The notes below the pieces were generated by a model. The model did not search any database and had not been told where the DNA came from. It saw only the letters and a list, made by a program, of their open reading frames with translations. DNA of 18,274 bases from Collinsella sp. (GTDB lineage: Bacteria > Actinomycetota > Coriobacteriia > Coriobacteriales > Coriobacteriaceae). The position numbers and the translations under genes were made by a program. Below are positions 6,765-13,895 of this stretch, piece by piece (position 1 is the first letter of the stretch; each line of letters begins with the position of its first letter). The stretch is from contig WGSR01000009.1 in the NCBI GenBank assembly GCA_014871545.1, forward strand, positions 1 to 18,274, in the 5' to 3' direction.

Positions 6765-9233
6765 TTACTCCACCGGTTTGAAGATGGTGGCCTGGCCGAA
6801 GACGTTGCGGATGAGGGCTTTGGCCTCGTCCTCGGTCTGCGGGATGCTCGGGGCTGCACCCTGATGGCCGAAGGGGCTGCCCGCACCGGGGTTGGACTCC
6901 CAGGGAGCGGCGGGGACGTCGTCGTTTGCAGAGGCTGCGGGTGCCACAGCAGCGGCCTTGGTCGCGGACGCCGCACCCGGCACGTCGAACGGGGGCAGAT
7001 CGTCCCCGCCGGCATCGGCAGCAAAACCACCGACCATAGCATCGTCGTAGGGCACCTGCTCGGATTCCCATGGCGCAGCCTGCGCAGGCGGCTGAGCCAT
7101 GGGGACGGACGCGCGCTCGGGCGCTCGGGGCGCGGGCTCGGTCGGGAGCTTGCCCGTGGCAGGAGCACCGGCAGGGTTGTCGGAGCGCAGCCAAGGGGCC
7201 TTGGCCAGGTCGGATGACTTGGGCGCAGGCGCGGCAGCGGACTTGGGCGCGGGGATCGGAGCAGCCGGTTTGGGCGCCGCGGGCTTAGGCGCCGACGGGG
7301 TCGATGCCGCTACCGGTGCCGTTTGCTGCTGCGACGCGCTGGCGCTCGAGGATGCAGGGGCCGCCGAGAACACGGGTTGCGGGTCCGCAGATGCCGCAGC
7401 CCGTGCAGATGGAGAATGCTCCTCATGTTGAGGAGCCGGCGTGCCACCCCCATCCAGGACATAGTCGACGGTGCGACGACCGAAAACCGCGCAGACCGTC
7501 GGCAGGACCACCGACTGCGTATCGGCGCGACCGAGCATCTTAATGGCAAAAGTCGAACCCGCGGGGAACGAGACCGTAAGCTTGGAGCCGTCGTCGGCCG
7601 TGGCGCGGGCGTTGAGCAAAAGCCCTGCGTAGGAAGCCTGACGCGCCTTGACACGCTCGACGACCTCGGCCCATTTGCGCTGCAGCTCTCCGGCATCCTC
7701 GACCGCGGGCGTCTCGGCAGCACCGGCGGCGGCAACCTGGGCGGCATTGTTGGGCTGGGGCTTAGGTGCCGGAGCGGTGGCAGGCGCGGGGGCCGCAACG
7801 GGCTGAGGCGCAGGCGCTGCAGGCTTGGAGGCTGACACGGACGCAGAACGGGGCGCAGGCTGGGCAGTCGGAACAGCAGCGCCGCGGTCCCAAGGCATGC
7901 CACCCTGGCGCGCGGACGTAGCAGCAGGGGCAGCGGATGCCGCCGGAGCAGCAGCACGAGCGCCCGAAATGAGCGTCGGCTGCTGGGCAGCAGCGGGTAC
8001 GGATGCTGCAGGCGCGGCGGCCTGAGCAGCAGCCACGCTCGCCGGCACGGCGCCGTTGGCAACCATGGCCTCCAGACGCGCCACGCGCTCGGCCAATGCC
8101 TCAATCGTTAAATCAGCCTCGGGACGCGCCAGACGCGTGCAGGCAATCTCGAGCACCAGGCGCACGTCGCTCGCGCCCCTCATCTCCAGTGCGGCATCGT
8201 CGAGCACCGTCAGCACGCGGGCCAGGCGGTCGGCAGGATGCTCGCCAAAGGCAGCGGCCTCGGCAGCAAGCGCCTCGGCCTGCTCCGAGCCGCCCTCAAA
8301 CAGCTCGGCACGGGCACCGGCAACGCAGGCAACGTACACGTCACGCACATGCGCCACCAGGTCGCGCGTCAGCTCAAGCAGGTCATTGCCCTCCTCGACC
8401 TGCACACGAATCAGTCCATAGAGCTCGGCAACATCGCGATCGGCAATGGCGCGGGAAAACTCGCCCAGGATCTGGTCCGAAACCTCGCCCAAAAGCGAGC
8501 GGGCGTCGTCCGCATGCACAGAACCGTTGCCAAAGACGCTCAGCTGCTCCAGCGTGGACAGCGCGTCGCGCATGCCGCCCTTGGCATGGCGCGCCACGAT
8601 AGCCAGCGCCTCGTCGTCGTAATCGAAGCCCTCCTGCTCGCACACGTATGCCAGGCGATACTCGATATCCTCGTTGCCGATGCGATGGAAATCGAAACGC
8701 TGGCAGCGCGAGAGGATGGTCTCCAGAATCTTTTGCGGGTCGGTGGTGCACAGCACAAAGATCACGTGTGCCGGCGGCTCCTCAAGCGTCTTGAGCAGCG
8801 CGTTGAACGCCGCCGTCGTGAGCATGTGGACCTCGTCGATGATATAAATCTTGTACTTGCCGCGCACTGGGGCAAAGTTGACGGAGTTGATGATCTCCTC
8901 GCGCACGTTGTCCACGCCGGTACGGCTTGCGGCATCGAGCTCGTAGACATCCGGGTGGTTGCCCTCGGCGATGAGCTCGCACTCCTCGCAAGTACCGTCG
9001 GGCATGCAGCCGCTTGCACCCTCGACGCGCGCCGCCTCGGCATTGCGGCACAGCAGCGCCTTGGCCAGAATGCGCGCCATAGTGGTCTTGCCCGTGCCGC
9101 GCGGTCCGCAGAATAGGTACGCGTGGGACAGGCGCCCCTCGGTGATGGCGTGTTCGAGCGTCGAGACGATATGCTGCTGGCCCACCACGGAGTCGAAGGT
9201 GAGCGGGCGATACTTTCGGTACAACGATTCCAT
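6765..9233 (-). CDS. dnaX: DNA polymerase III subunit gamma/tau
   Basis: An 822-residue clamp-loader ATPase. It begins MESLYRKYRPLTFDSVVGQQ, the standard DnaX start. Walker A is GPRGTGKT (43-50); zinc-site cysteines are C62, C76, C82 and C85, with wider spacing than in E. coli; Walker B is DEVH (133-136); sensor CTTD lies at 162-165 and the SRC arginine-finger motif at 175-177. Domain III and a long Ala/Pro-rich linker with two further structured blocks follow, giving the extended tau form. I saw no A-rich slippery heptamer for frameshifting to gamma. The ATG at 9233 is preceded by GGGGGAG; the frame stays open to 9707, but that extension is not DnaX-like and overlaps the divergent gene. The upstream gene is divergent with a 115-base gap. 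Confidence 0.97.
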   Translation of the reverse strand: MESLYRKYRPLTFDSVVGQQHIVSTLEHAITEGRLSHAYLFCGPRGTGKTTMARILAKALLCRNAEAARVEGASGCMPDGTCEECELIAEGNHPDVYELDAASRTGVDNVREEIINSVNFAPVRGKYKIYIIDEVHMLTTAAFNALLKTLEEPPAHVIFVLCTTDPQKILETILSRCQRFDFHRIGNEDIEYRLAYVCEQEGFDYDDEALAIVARHAKGGMRDALSTLEQLSVFGNGSVHADDARSLLGEVSDQILGEFSRAIADRDVAELYGLIRVQVEEGNDLLELTRDLVAHVRDVYVACVAGARAELFEGGSEQAEALAAEAAAFGEHPADRLARVLTVLDDAALEMRGASDVRLVLEIACTRLARPEADLTIEALAERVARLEAMVANGAVPASVAAAQAAAPAASVPAAAQQPTLISGARAAAPAASAAPAATSARQGGMPWDRGAAVPTAQPAPRSASVSASKPAAPAPQPVAAPAPATAPAPKPQPNNAAQVAAAGAAETPAVEDAGELQRKWAEVVERVKARQASYAGLLLNARATADDGSKLTVSFPAGSTFAIKMLGRADTQSVVLPTVCAVFGRRTVDYVLDGGGTPAPQHEEHSPSARAAASADPQPVFSAAPASSSASASQQQTAPVAASTPSAPKPAAPKPAAPIPAPKSAAAPAPKSSDLAKAPWLRSDNPAGAPATGKLPTEPAPRAPERASVPMAQPPAQAAPWESEQVPYDDAMVGGFAADAGGDDLPPFDVPGAASATKAAAVAPAASANDDVPAAPWESNPGAGSPFGHQGAAPSIPQTEDEAKALIRNVFGQATIFKPVE

Positions 9234-9348
9234 GGGTGCTCCCCCGGGTATACTGAGACTTGTTGCCGCGACGGCCATGCGGTCGCACGGCATACTGCAT
9301 TCATAATAACCCGTACGGCGAGCCCGCCGCGATAGGAGTCTAAAGAGC
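9234..9348. promoter_or_regulatory. Divergent promoter region between dnaX and the YcxB-like gene
   Basis: This 115-base region must drive dnaX leftward and the YcxB-like gene rightward. Candidate -10 elements are TATACC on the minus strand (about 9247-9252), just before the dnaX ribosome binding site, and CATAAT on the plus strand (9302-9307). Neither has a convincing -35. Confidence 0.35.
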
Positions 9349-10062
9349 ATGGCAGACGCAGAGAGCAACCTCGTTCCCTCCGAAGCAGCCGACCAGGTCG
9401 AGGTCGCGCTCGAGGAGCAGGCCGCAGCCGACGACGGCATCCTGTACCTCAACGAGTACCAGTACGAAAACGACCTGGTCACCGACTTCGCCCGCCTGGT
9501 CGCCTCGCCCAGGCGCCGTGGCTCCCTGTACGTCGCCGCCGCGATTGCCGCGCTCATCGGCATCGGCATGCTGGTGGCCGGCGGCAGCTGGATCAAGTTC
9601 GGCGTCGTGCTGATCGTGTTCGGCGCCTTTTTGGCCTGGTGGAGCAAGAACCTGCACCACACGCTAGCCCGCGACTTTATCGACGCCGTCGAGGCCGACG
9701 AGTCCATGGGTGGCCGCTATCGCCGCGTCGCCGCCAACGAGGACGGCCTGATGGTTTGGGGCAAGAGCGGCAAGTCACAGTTCTTCCCGTTTGAAAAACT
9801 CGACCACGTACTCGACGGCGAGCGCATCTTTGTGGCCATGTTCGCCGACCAGGGCGTGACGATCCCCAAGGACACCTTCGTCCGTGGCGATGCCGAGCAG
9901 TTCGGTCCCTTCCTCAAGGCCCGCATCAACAAAAAACTCCGCATCGAGACCAAGAAGAAGAAAATGAAGGCCGAGAAGGCCGCCGCCGAGGCCAAGCAGG
10001 GCGACAAGCCCCAGGAGACCAAGGGCAAGCAGCGCAAGCAGAAGAACAAGAAGAAGCGGTAG
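9349..10062 (+). CDS. YcxB-like two-TM membrane protein with Lys-rich tail
   Basis: A 237-residue protein. An acidic N-terminus (about 1-45) is followed by two adjacent membrane helices (about 58-80 and 83-101), then a cytoplasmic domain (about 105-195) with the pattern FFPFEKLDHVLDGERIFVAM and PKDTFVRGDAEQFGPFLKAR, which resembles the C-terminal domain of YcxB-type proteins. The last 40 residues are extremely Lys/Glu/Gln-rich and end KNKKKR, probably binding nucleic acid or lipid head groups. The ATG at 9349 follows AGGAG at a slightly long distance. It stands alone between divergent dnaX and the convergent accessory module. YcxB-like proteins have no established function. Confidence 0.78.
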   Translation: MADAESNLVPSEAADQVEVALEEQAAADDGILYLNEYQYENDLVTDFARLVASPRRRGSLYVAAAIAALIGIGMLVAGGSWIKFGVVLIVFGAFLAWWSKNLHHTLARDFIDAVEADESMGGRYRRVAANEDGLMVWGKSGKSQFFPFEKLDHVLDGERIFVAMFADQGVTIPKDTFVRGDAEQFGPFLKARINKKLRIETKKKKMKAEKAAAEAKQGDKPQETKGKQRKQKNKKKR

Positions 10063-10165
10063 GCCAGCCGACACCGAAGACGCCTCGCCCCGCGTCATTC
10101 CGGGCCAGGGCGCCTGGGATCGAGCGCGAGTGCCACCGATGGACCCATTTTGCCTAGCTCTCGAG

Positions 10166-10834
10166 TTACTTCACTTCAAACCTTAAGAGCCTTCTCTCTG
10201 GCAGATCGGTCATCTTCATCGTATAAGTCCCAGGAAAAGCCTTCTCAAAACGGACGGTCTCGTAACCTTCGAAATAGTCGTTGGTGTTTTGCATCATGAA
10301 TGGGACGAGCAACTCGTTCTCCGCCCCAACCTGTACAGCAAACGCAGCAGAGCCGCCCAGAGCCGGCATTGCCTGCGTTATCAGATCGGTATTGACCACA
10401 AAGTCATAGTTTGGCGCAGACTCCGGCACCAAATGCCAAACATACGTTTTGATTCCGTCTTCGATATTGTCCTTATTCCTGACACGCATCTTTACGGCGA
10501 TAACACACGTGATGTCGGCGTCCTTCAATTTCGTTTTCGTATCCACGATGCCATATTTTGAATAATCATCATGCGCACGCTTGAGATACTCGCGCGGCGT
10601 GAGCAGCTCTGCCCCGTCTATGCAAAACGAATACCCGTCAGTCGCCACATCCTTCGAACCCAGAAACGCCCCATCCATCGAGAGCCATTCGCCCTCCGCA
10701 TAATATTTCTCAGGAATGACCGTCCGGTTCCCGTTAACGACGCTCACCCTCATGCCCGCAAGGCCGGTAGCAGCACAGCCGAAAAGAGCAAGCACCGCCC
10801 TTCTTGTCCACAGGGTTTTCTTCATCGCGCTCAC
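10166..10834 (-). CDS. Exported protein, last gene of the ABC module
   Basis: A 222-residue exported protein. The N-terminus MSAMKKTLWTRRAVLALFGC has a twin-arginine-like pair before a short hydrophobic stretch, and LFGC (17-20) is an imperfect lipobox, so it may be a Tat substrate, a lipoprotein, or both. The rest is soluble and beta-rich (EGEWLSMDGAF, CVIAVKMRVRNKD, NYDFVVNTDLITQAMPALGG). It resembles uncharacterised proteins (possibly the DUF5028 type) found beside bacteriocin-like ABC transporters, but I cannot confirm this. The GTG at 10834 overlaps the ATPase stop by four bases (GTGA) and has AAAGG just before it; an ATG three codons later is the alternative. From position it may be the outer binding or immunity component of the transporter. 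Confidence 0.78.
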   Translation of the reverse strand: MSAMKKTLWTRRAVLALFGCAATGLAGMRVSVVNGNRTVIPEKYYAEGEWLSMDGAFLGSKDVATDGYSFCIDGAELLTPREYLKRAHDDYSKYGIVDTKTKLKDADITCVIAVKMRVRNKDNIEDGIKTYVWHLVPESAPNYDFVVNTDLITQAMPALGGSAAFAVQVGAENELLVPFMMQNTNDYFEGYETVRFEKAFPGTYTMKMTDLPERRLLRFEVK

Positions 10835-11475
10835 GACCTTTCCCGAACTTTCACAACGGCACCGTCGCGCATGCAGTAAACCCGATCGGCCAGCTCCTCG
10901 AGCACCTCTCCGTCATGGCTGGACAGAATAACCTCGCGACCCGTTGAGGCCGCCATCGCCACAACGCGCTTGAGCATTTCAACGCCCGCTTCGTCGAGGG
11001 CATTTGTTGGCTCATCGAGAACAAGTAGCTTCGGCTTTTCCATAATTGCCGCAGCTATCCCCAGACGTTGCTTCATCCCAAGCGAGTATGCTCGGAACTT
11101 CTTTTTTTCGTCTGCATCGAGCCCCACGAGCCGCAGGGCAGAGCGAATGTCCTCGGGGGTGGCAACGCCCTTGATCTGAGCGATGAGCTCCAGATTATCG
11201 TAGCCAGACAGATATCCCAAAAAGGAAGGCGCCTCGATCAACATCCCCAGACTCGGCGGGAACGAGATGTCCGCCCCAAGCCTTTGGCCATCGATAGAGA
11301 TTTCGCCTTCGGTAGGCTTGATCAATCCGCAGACCACTCGCATAAGCATGGTCTTACCCGAACCGTTTATCCCCTGAAGCCCAACCACAGTCCCAGGGTC
11401 AACCTCGATGGACACGTTGCGCAGAACATCGTTTTTGCCCATGCGCTTCGATACGTCCCTAACGATCACGCTCAT
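10831..11475 (-). CDS. ABC transporter ATPase with E-loop (LanF/BcrA type)
   Basis: A 214-residue single-domain ATPase. Walker A is GINGSGKT (35-42), the signature is YSLGMKQRL (130-138), Walker B is LLVLDEP (150-156), followed by the D-loop (NALD), and the switch histidine is H187. At the Q-loop position the sequence is GMLIEAPSFL, with Glu81 in place of Gln. This E-loop is known from ATPases of lantibiotic immunity exporters (LanF) and relatives that remove peptides from the membrane. The start at 11475 overlaps the permease stop (ATGA) and has GGGGG upstream. The open frame extends to 11814, but that part lies inside the permease gene and is not ABC-like. It energises the two permeases encoded just upstream. 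Confidence 0.93.
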   Translation of the reverse strand: MSVIVRDVSKRMGKNDVLRNVSIEVDPGTVVGLQGINGSGKTMLMRVVCGLIKPTEGEISIDGQRLGADISFPPSLGMLIEAPSFLGYLSGYDNLELIAQIKGVATPEDIRSALRLVGLDADEKKKFRAYSLGMKQRLGIAAAIMEKPKLLVLDEPTNALDEAGVEMLKRVVAMAASTGREVILSSHDGEVLEELADRVYCMRDGAVVKVRERS

Positions 11476-12308
11476 ATCTTGTCCCCCTTTTCTATAAGGT
11501 CGGCCCTTCGAAACCACAGTCCGCCCAACGATAGGCATAACGACATAATCACAATTGAAAACAAGACGCTCGAGCCCGTCGCAATTCCCTCTTTGACAAT
11601 TCCGCCCCAACGCAACAGCATTAGGGCGTTGCCTAACAGCACCCAATGCCGCGCAAATGCCGAACAGATCAGGTAGCTCATTAAAACCACAAACGAGACC
11701 GACGGCCCAAGTACAAAGCCAATCACTGCCTGCGCAAACGCAAGCGCCTCGAAAGCAAAAAAGAGACCTGTGAAAAACGGCAGCGCATCCGCCTCGCCAG
11801 CTTTGAGAAACCACGGCGCCAAATTAGCCAGCTGAAGCGACTCACCATGAATGACCGCGCTGAACGAGGCGCTCACCATCAAGCTCCAAATCACAACAGA
11901 GCAAACCACCACGAGCAGCGAAAATGCCGTTACCGCCGCCACCAAGATAAAACGCGAGACCCACCAAAGGGTTCTTGACCGGCATCGAACAAGCGCTTGC
12001 AAACCAAACCCGTGCAACGATTCGGTCGGATAATCGAGTGTTGTATAGAGAATAAGCAGAATGACAAATAGCCATCCTAACGGAGGCACAAACATGAGCC
12101 CGGGCCTAGGCTCAAACGGAGCGGATCCGGCAAACACGAGCGCGAGATTATCAGCAAACCCCAAGGCATTCGTCCGAACCCCATACACAGAAGACAAGCC
12201 GTAGGCGTACACCAAGTTCGCAACGGTCACTGCCGCAATCGCAATAAAAGTAAGGATGTTCTTCTTCAAAACGGTCCTCAGGTCCGCGGCGACCAGCCTA
12301 AACAGCAT
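11472..12308 (-). CDS. ABC-2-like permease (second of a pair)
   Basis: A 278-residue integral membrane protein with about six helices (roughly 18-38, 72-91, 117-144, 177-199, 203-220, 244-265) and a cytoplasmic N-terminus, MLFRLVAADLRTVLKKN, typical of permeases of bacteriocin-immunity or ABC-2 type. No nucleotide-binding domain is present; the ATPase is separate and overlaps its stop by four bases. Its start shares one base with the stop of the preceding permease (TGATG). With the other permease it would form a heterodimer like LanE/LanG. The family is inferred from length, topology and context, not from a diagnostic motif. Confidence 0.82.
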   Translation of the reverse strand: MLFRLVAADLRTVLKKNILTFIAIAAVTVANLVYAYGLSSVYGVRTNALGFADNLALVFAGSAPFEPRPGLMFVPPLGWLFVILLILYTTLDYPTESLHGFGLQALVRCRSRTLWWVSRFILVAAVTAFSLLVVVCSVVIWSLMVSASFSAVIHGESLQLANLAPWFLKAGEADALPFFTGLFFAFEALAFAQAVIGFVLGPSVSFVVLMSYLICSAFARHWVLLGNALMLLRWGGIVKEGIATGSSVLFSIVIMSLCLSLGGLWFRRADLIEKGDKI

Positions 12309-13189
12309 CAGACCACCTCGCGTCTTTTTAAGAATCTCGCGGAAATCAAAGAAAAGACGAACAGCAAAATGATTTCTGCAAACCCTGCTCGAATGTCGGG
12401 CCAGTTATTTAGTGATTCCGACCTGATGCTGTTAAGAATGTTGCAGTTAAAGCCGACGCATGAAAGGACGCTAAAAATCCAATCGTTAACAAAGTGCCAT
12501 GCAACCATAATCAGATATGGAACGACCATCGCCTTGATTCTGCTGCGAAACACAACCGACAGACCAGTCACGGCCATGGATAGAGCCCCCAGCGTCACCG
12601 CATCGAACAGTGTATAAACCAGCACATATAACAGAGGCCGGGAATAAAACAGACCAGAAAAATAGCTATGCAGATAGAGCCCGACGTAAGTCGATTCATC
12701 GACCCGGGGGAGATACGCGGGAAACAGCATTGAGACAATCAGGAAGTTCACGAGTAGCGGAATAGCCGTGACCGCAAACGCAGAGAGAAAAGCAGACAGC
12801 ATCTTCACGTTCACGTATGCATTTCTAGAAACACGCGTGCAGATCTGCGCCTCGTAACCGCTCAAACGCTCGGACAGGCATGACCACGACCCGGCCAGCA
12901 TGGCAAGCAACGGCAGCGCATAGAAAAACACCGATGCCGATAGCGGTGCATTTGCACTCACAACGATCCAGTTACCAAAGCTACTTTCACGCGTTTGGCC
13001 GAGGTATGCCTGGGCTTGCAAACCAACGCCATAGCCAAGCGATAACAGCTGCTTGCGCTCAGTCTCGAGCGTCCACCATGCCTCAATGGCAGCCGCCATC
13101 GAAATTGCAGTTGCAACCATAAGGGTCAACGCAAATATAGGATTGCCAAATATCTTGGACAACTCGTGCCGCATTAGATTTCTATTCAA
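12308..13189 (-). CDS. ABC-2-like permease (first of a pair)
   Basis: A 293-residue membrane protein with about six helices (roughly 16-35, 85-104, 130-155, 183-212, 218-242, 268-286). The cytoplasmic start MRHELSKIFGNPIFAL is typical of ABC-2 permeases, whose first helix follows an amphipathic segment. The loop with GYEAQICTRVSRNAYVNVKM, between helices 2 and 3, fits a coupling helix that contacts the ATPase. The likely start is TTG at 13189, nine bases after GGAGGG; ATG at 13174 is the alternative but is further from the ribosome binding site. No promoter was found directly upstream, so expression probably depends on read-through past the 13209-13240 hairpin from the secreted-protein gene. 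Confidence 0.82.
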   Translation of the reverse strand: MNRNLMRHELSKIFGNPIFALTLMVATAISMAAAIEAWWTLETERKQLLSLGYGVGLQAQAYLGQTRESSFGNWIVVSANAPLSASVFFYALPLLAMLAGSWSCLSERLSGYEAQICTRVSRNAYVNVKMLSAFLSAFAVTAIPLLVNFLIVSMLFPAYLPRVDESTYVGLYLHSYFSGLFYSRPLLYVLVYTLFDAVTLGALSMAVTGLSVVFRSRIKAMVVPYLIMVAWHFVNDWIFSVLSCVGFNCNILNSIRSESLNNWPDIRAGFAEIILLFVFSLISARFLKRREVV

Positions 13190-13208
13190 GCGACATCACC
13201 CTCCCTTC

Positions 13209-13240
13209 GGCCGGGCCGAGCAGCAACACTCGGCCCGGCC
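13209..13240 (-). terminator. Strong intercistronic hairpin after the secreted-protein gene
   Basis: Perfect 12-base-pair inverted repeat: GGCCGGGCCGAG (13209-13220) and its complement (13229-13240), with an eight-base loop. It lies between the secreted-protein stop (13269) and the TTG start of the first permease (13189). On the minus strand it is followed by GAAGGGAGGG, with no U tract, so it is unlikely to terminate efficiently alone. It may protect the 3' end of the upstream message or reduce read-through, giving more secreted protein than transporter. Confidence 0.6.
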
Positions 13241-13268
13241 CTAATCACAACAAGAAGCTGCGGATTGG

Positions 13269-13781
13269 CTAGGAGGGAAGTTTGTTAAAATGGCCAAAGC
13301 AATCGGGGCTCCACTTTCCATAGACCGTGCCGTATCCGGACTCGGCCCATGCAGTCAGACGAGCATAGCTGCGCTTATTCTCACGGACGAGATTGTATAT
13401 CTCCCATTCACGCTCATGGTTGGAGCGATACACGCCCTGCGTGCAATTCAAATTGCCCGTTCCTCTATTGTCATAGGCACCGTCCACGTACAAACGTAAC
13501 GGCTTTCCCGAATAGCCCATAATCCAAATGTAAACTGAAGATGAGTCGTGCTTCGAGCGATAGCCAGTTGCGCTCGTGCCAGAACATTGAAAAGCGAAAT
13601 CTCTATCTTCGTTGTTCTTGCATGTGGCAATTCCGGCATCCGCGCTCTGCGAAATGCTAGAAACCTGGGAAGTGTCAAACTCCTCTTGAGCAAATGATGC
13701 GGCAGGTGCACCCATCGACAAGCCCGCAACAATCGCCAAGCCGACTCCGATTCGAGCAATAGCGCTCCTTGGCTTAATCAT
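13269..13781 (-). CDS. Secreted four-cysteine protein, candidate effector or substrate
   Basis: A 170-residue precursor. The signal peptide (1-31, MIKPRSAIARIGVGLAIVAG... ending SFA) is cut before QEEFD. The mature protein of about 139 residues has four cysteines (54, 66, 113, 161), enough for two disulphides, and is rich in Tyr/Trp/Gly/Ser. Patterns such as SVYIWIMGYSGKPLRLYV and GTVYGKWSPDC recall small secreted beta-proteins next to ABC transporters (DUF2712 or lactococcin 972-like), but I cannot confirm the family. The ATG at 13781 is preferred: GGAG lies six bases upstream, and the TTG at 13793 would overlap that site. It is the first gene after the regulator and is separated from the transporter by a hairpin, the arrangement expected of a product made in excess. 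Confidence 0.82.
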   Translation of the reverse strand: MIKPRSAIARIGVGLAIVAGLSMGAPAASFAQEEFDTSQVSSISQSADAGIATCKNNEDRDFAFQCSGTSATGYRSKHDSSSVYIWIMGYSGKPLRLYVDGAYDNRGTGNLNCTQGVYRSNHEREWEIYNLVRENKRSYARLTAWAESGYGTVYGKWSPDCFGHFNKLPS

Positions 13782-13854
13782 GGCCTTCTCCAATCAAAAG
13801 CGGTTAACAATGCGTCGACGCACGGCAACCTTTGCATGAATAGAGAAAGATGTC

Positions 13855-13895
13855 TGTAAACACCCGCTATTGAGTTGATCGCTCAGGCGTTTACA
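13855..13895. promoter_or_regulatory. Dyad between regulator and secreted-protein genes
   Basis: TGTAAACACC (13855-13864) and GGCGTTTACA (13886-13895) form a near-perfect inverted repeat, with one mismatch in DNA that becomes a G-U pair in minus-strand RNA. The right arm covers the regulator stop codon. The left arm contains TTTACA on the minus strand, a plausible -35 for the secreted-protein gene, but no good -10 lies at the proper distance, as at an activator-dependent promoter. It could be the binding site of the LuxR-type regulator, a weak terminator of the regulator gene, or both. Confidence 0.45.

Noticed and set aside
6765..9233. Programmed frameshift site in dnaX for a gamma form
   Set aside because: No A-rich slippery heptamer was seen on the coding strand.
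9234..9707. 158-codon N-terminal extension of dnaX
   Set aside because: It lies on the opposite strand of the YcxB-like gene and does not resemble DnaX; the ATG at 9233 gives the canonical MESLYRKYRP start with a ribosome binding site.
10063..10165. CCAGG-GCG-CCTGG hairpin between convergent genes as a terminator
   Set aside because: The stem is only five base pairs with no U tract on either strand; too weak to call.
11476..11814. 113-codon N-terminal extension of the ABC ATPase
   Set aside because: It overlaps the permease gene in another frame and is not ABC-like; the ATG at 11475 gives an ATGA overlap and a good ribosome binding site.
13182..13196. Five-codon mini-ORF (MSLE and stop) overlapping the permease TTG start
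   Set aside because: It is too short, and GGAGGG lies too close to its ATG; it may be chance, though it could modulate use of the TTG start.
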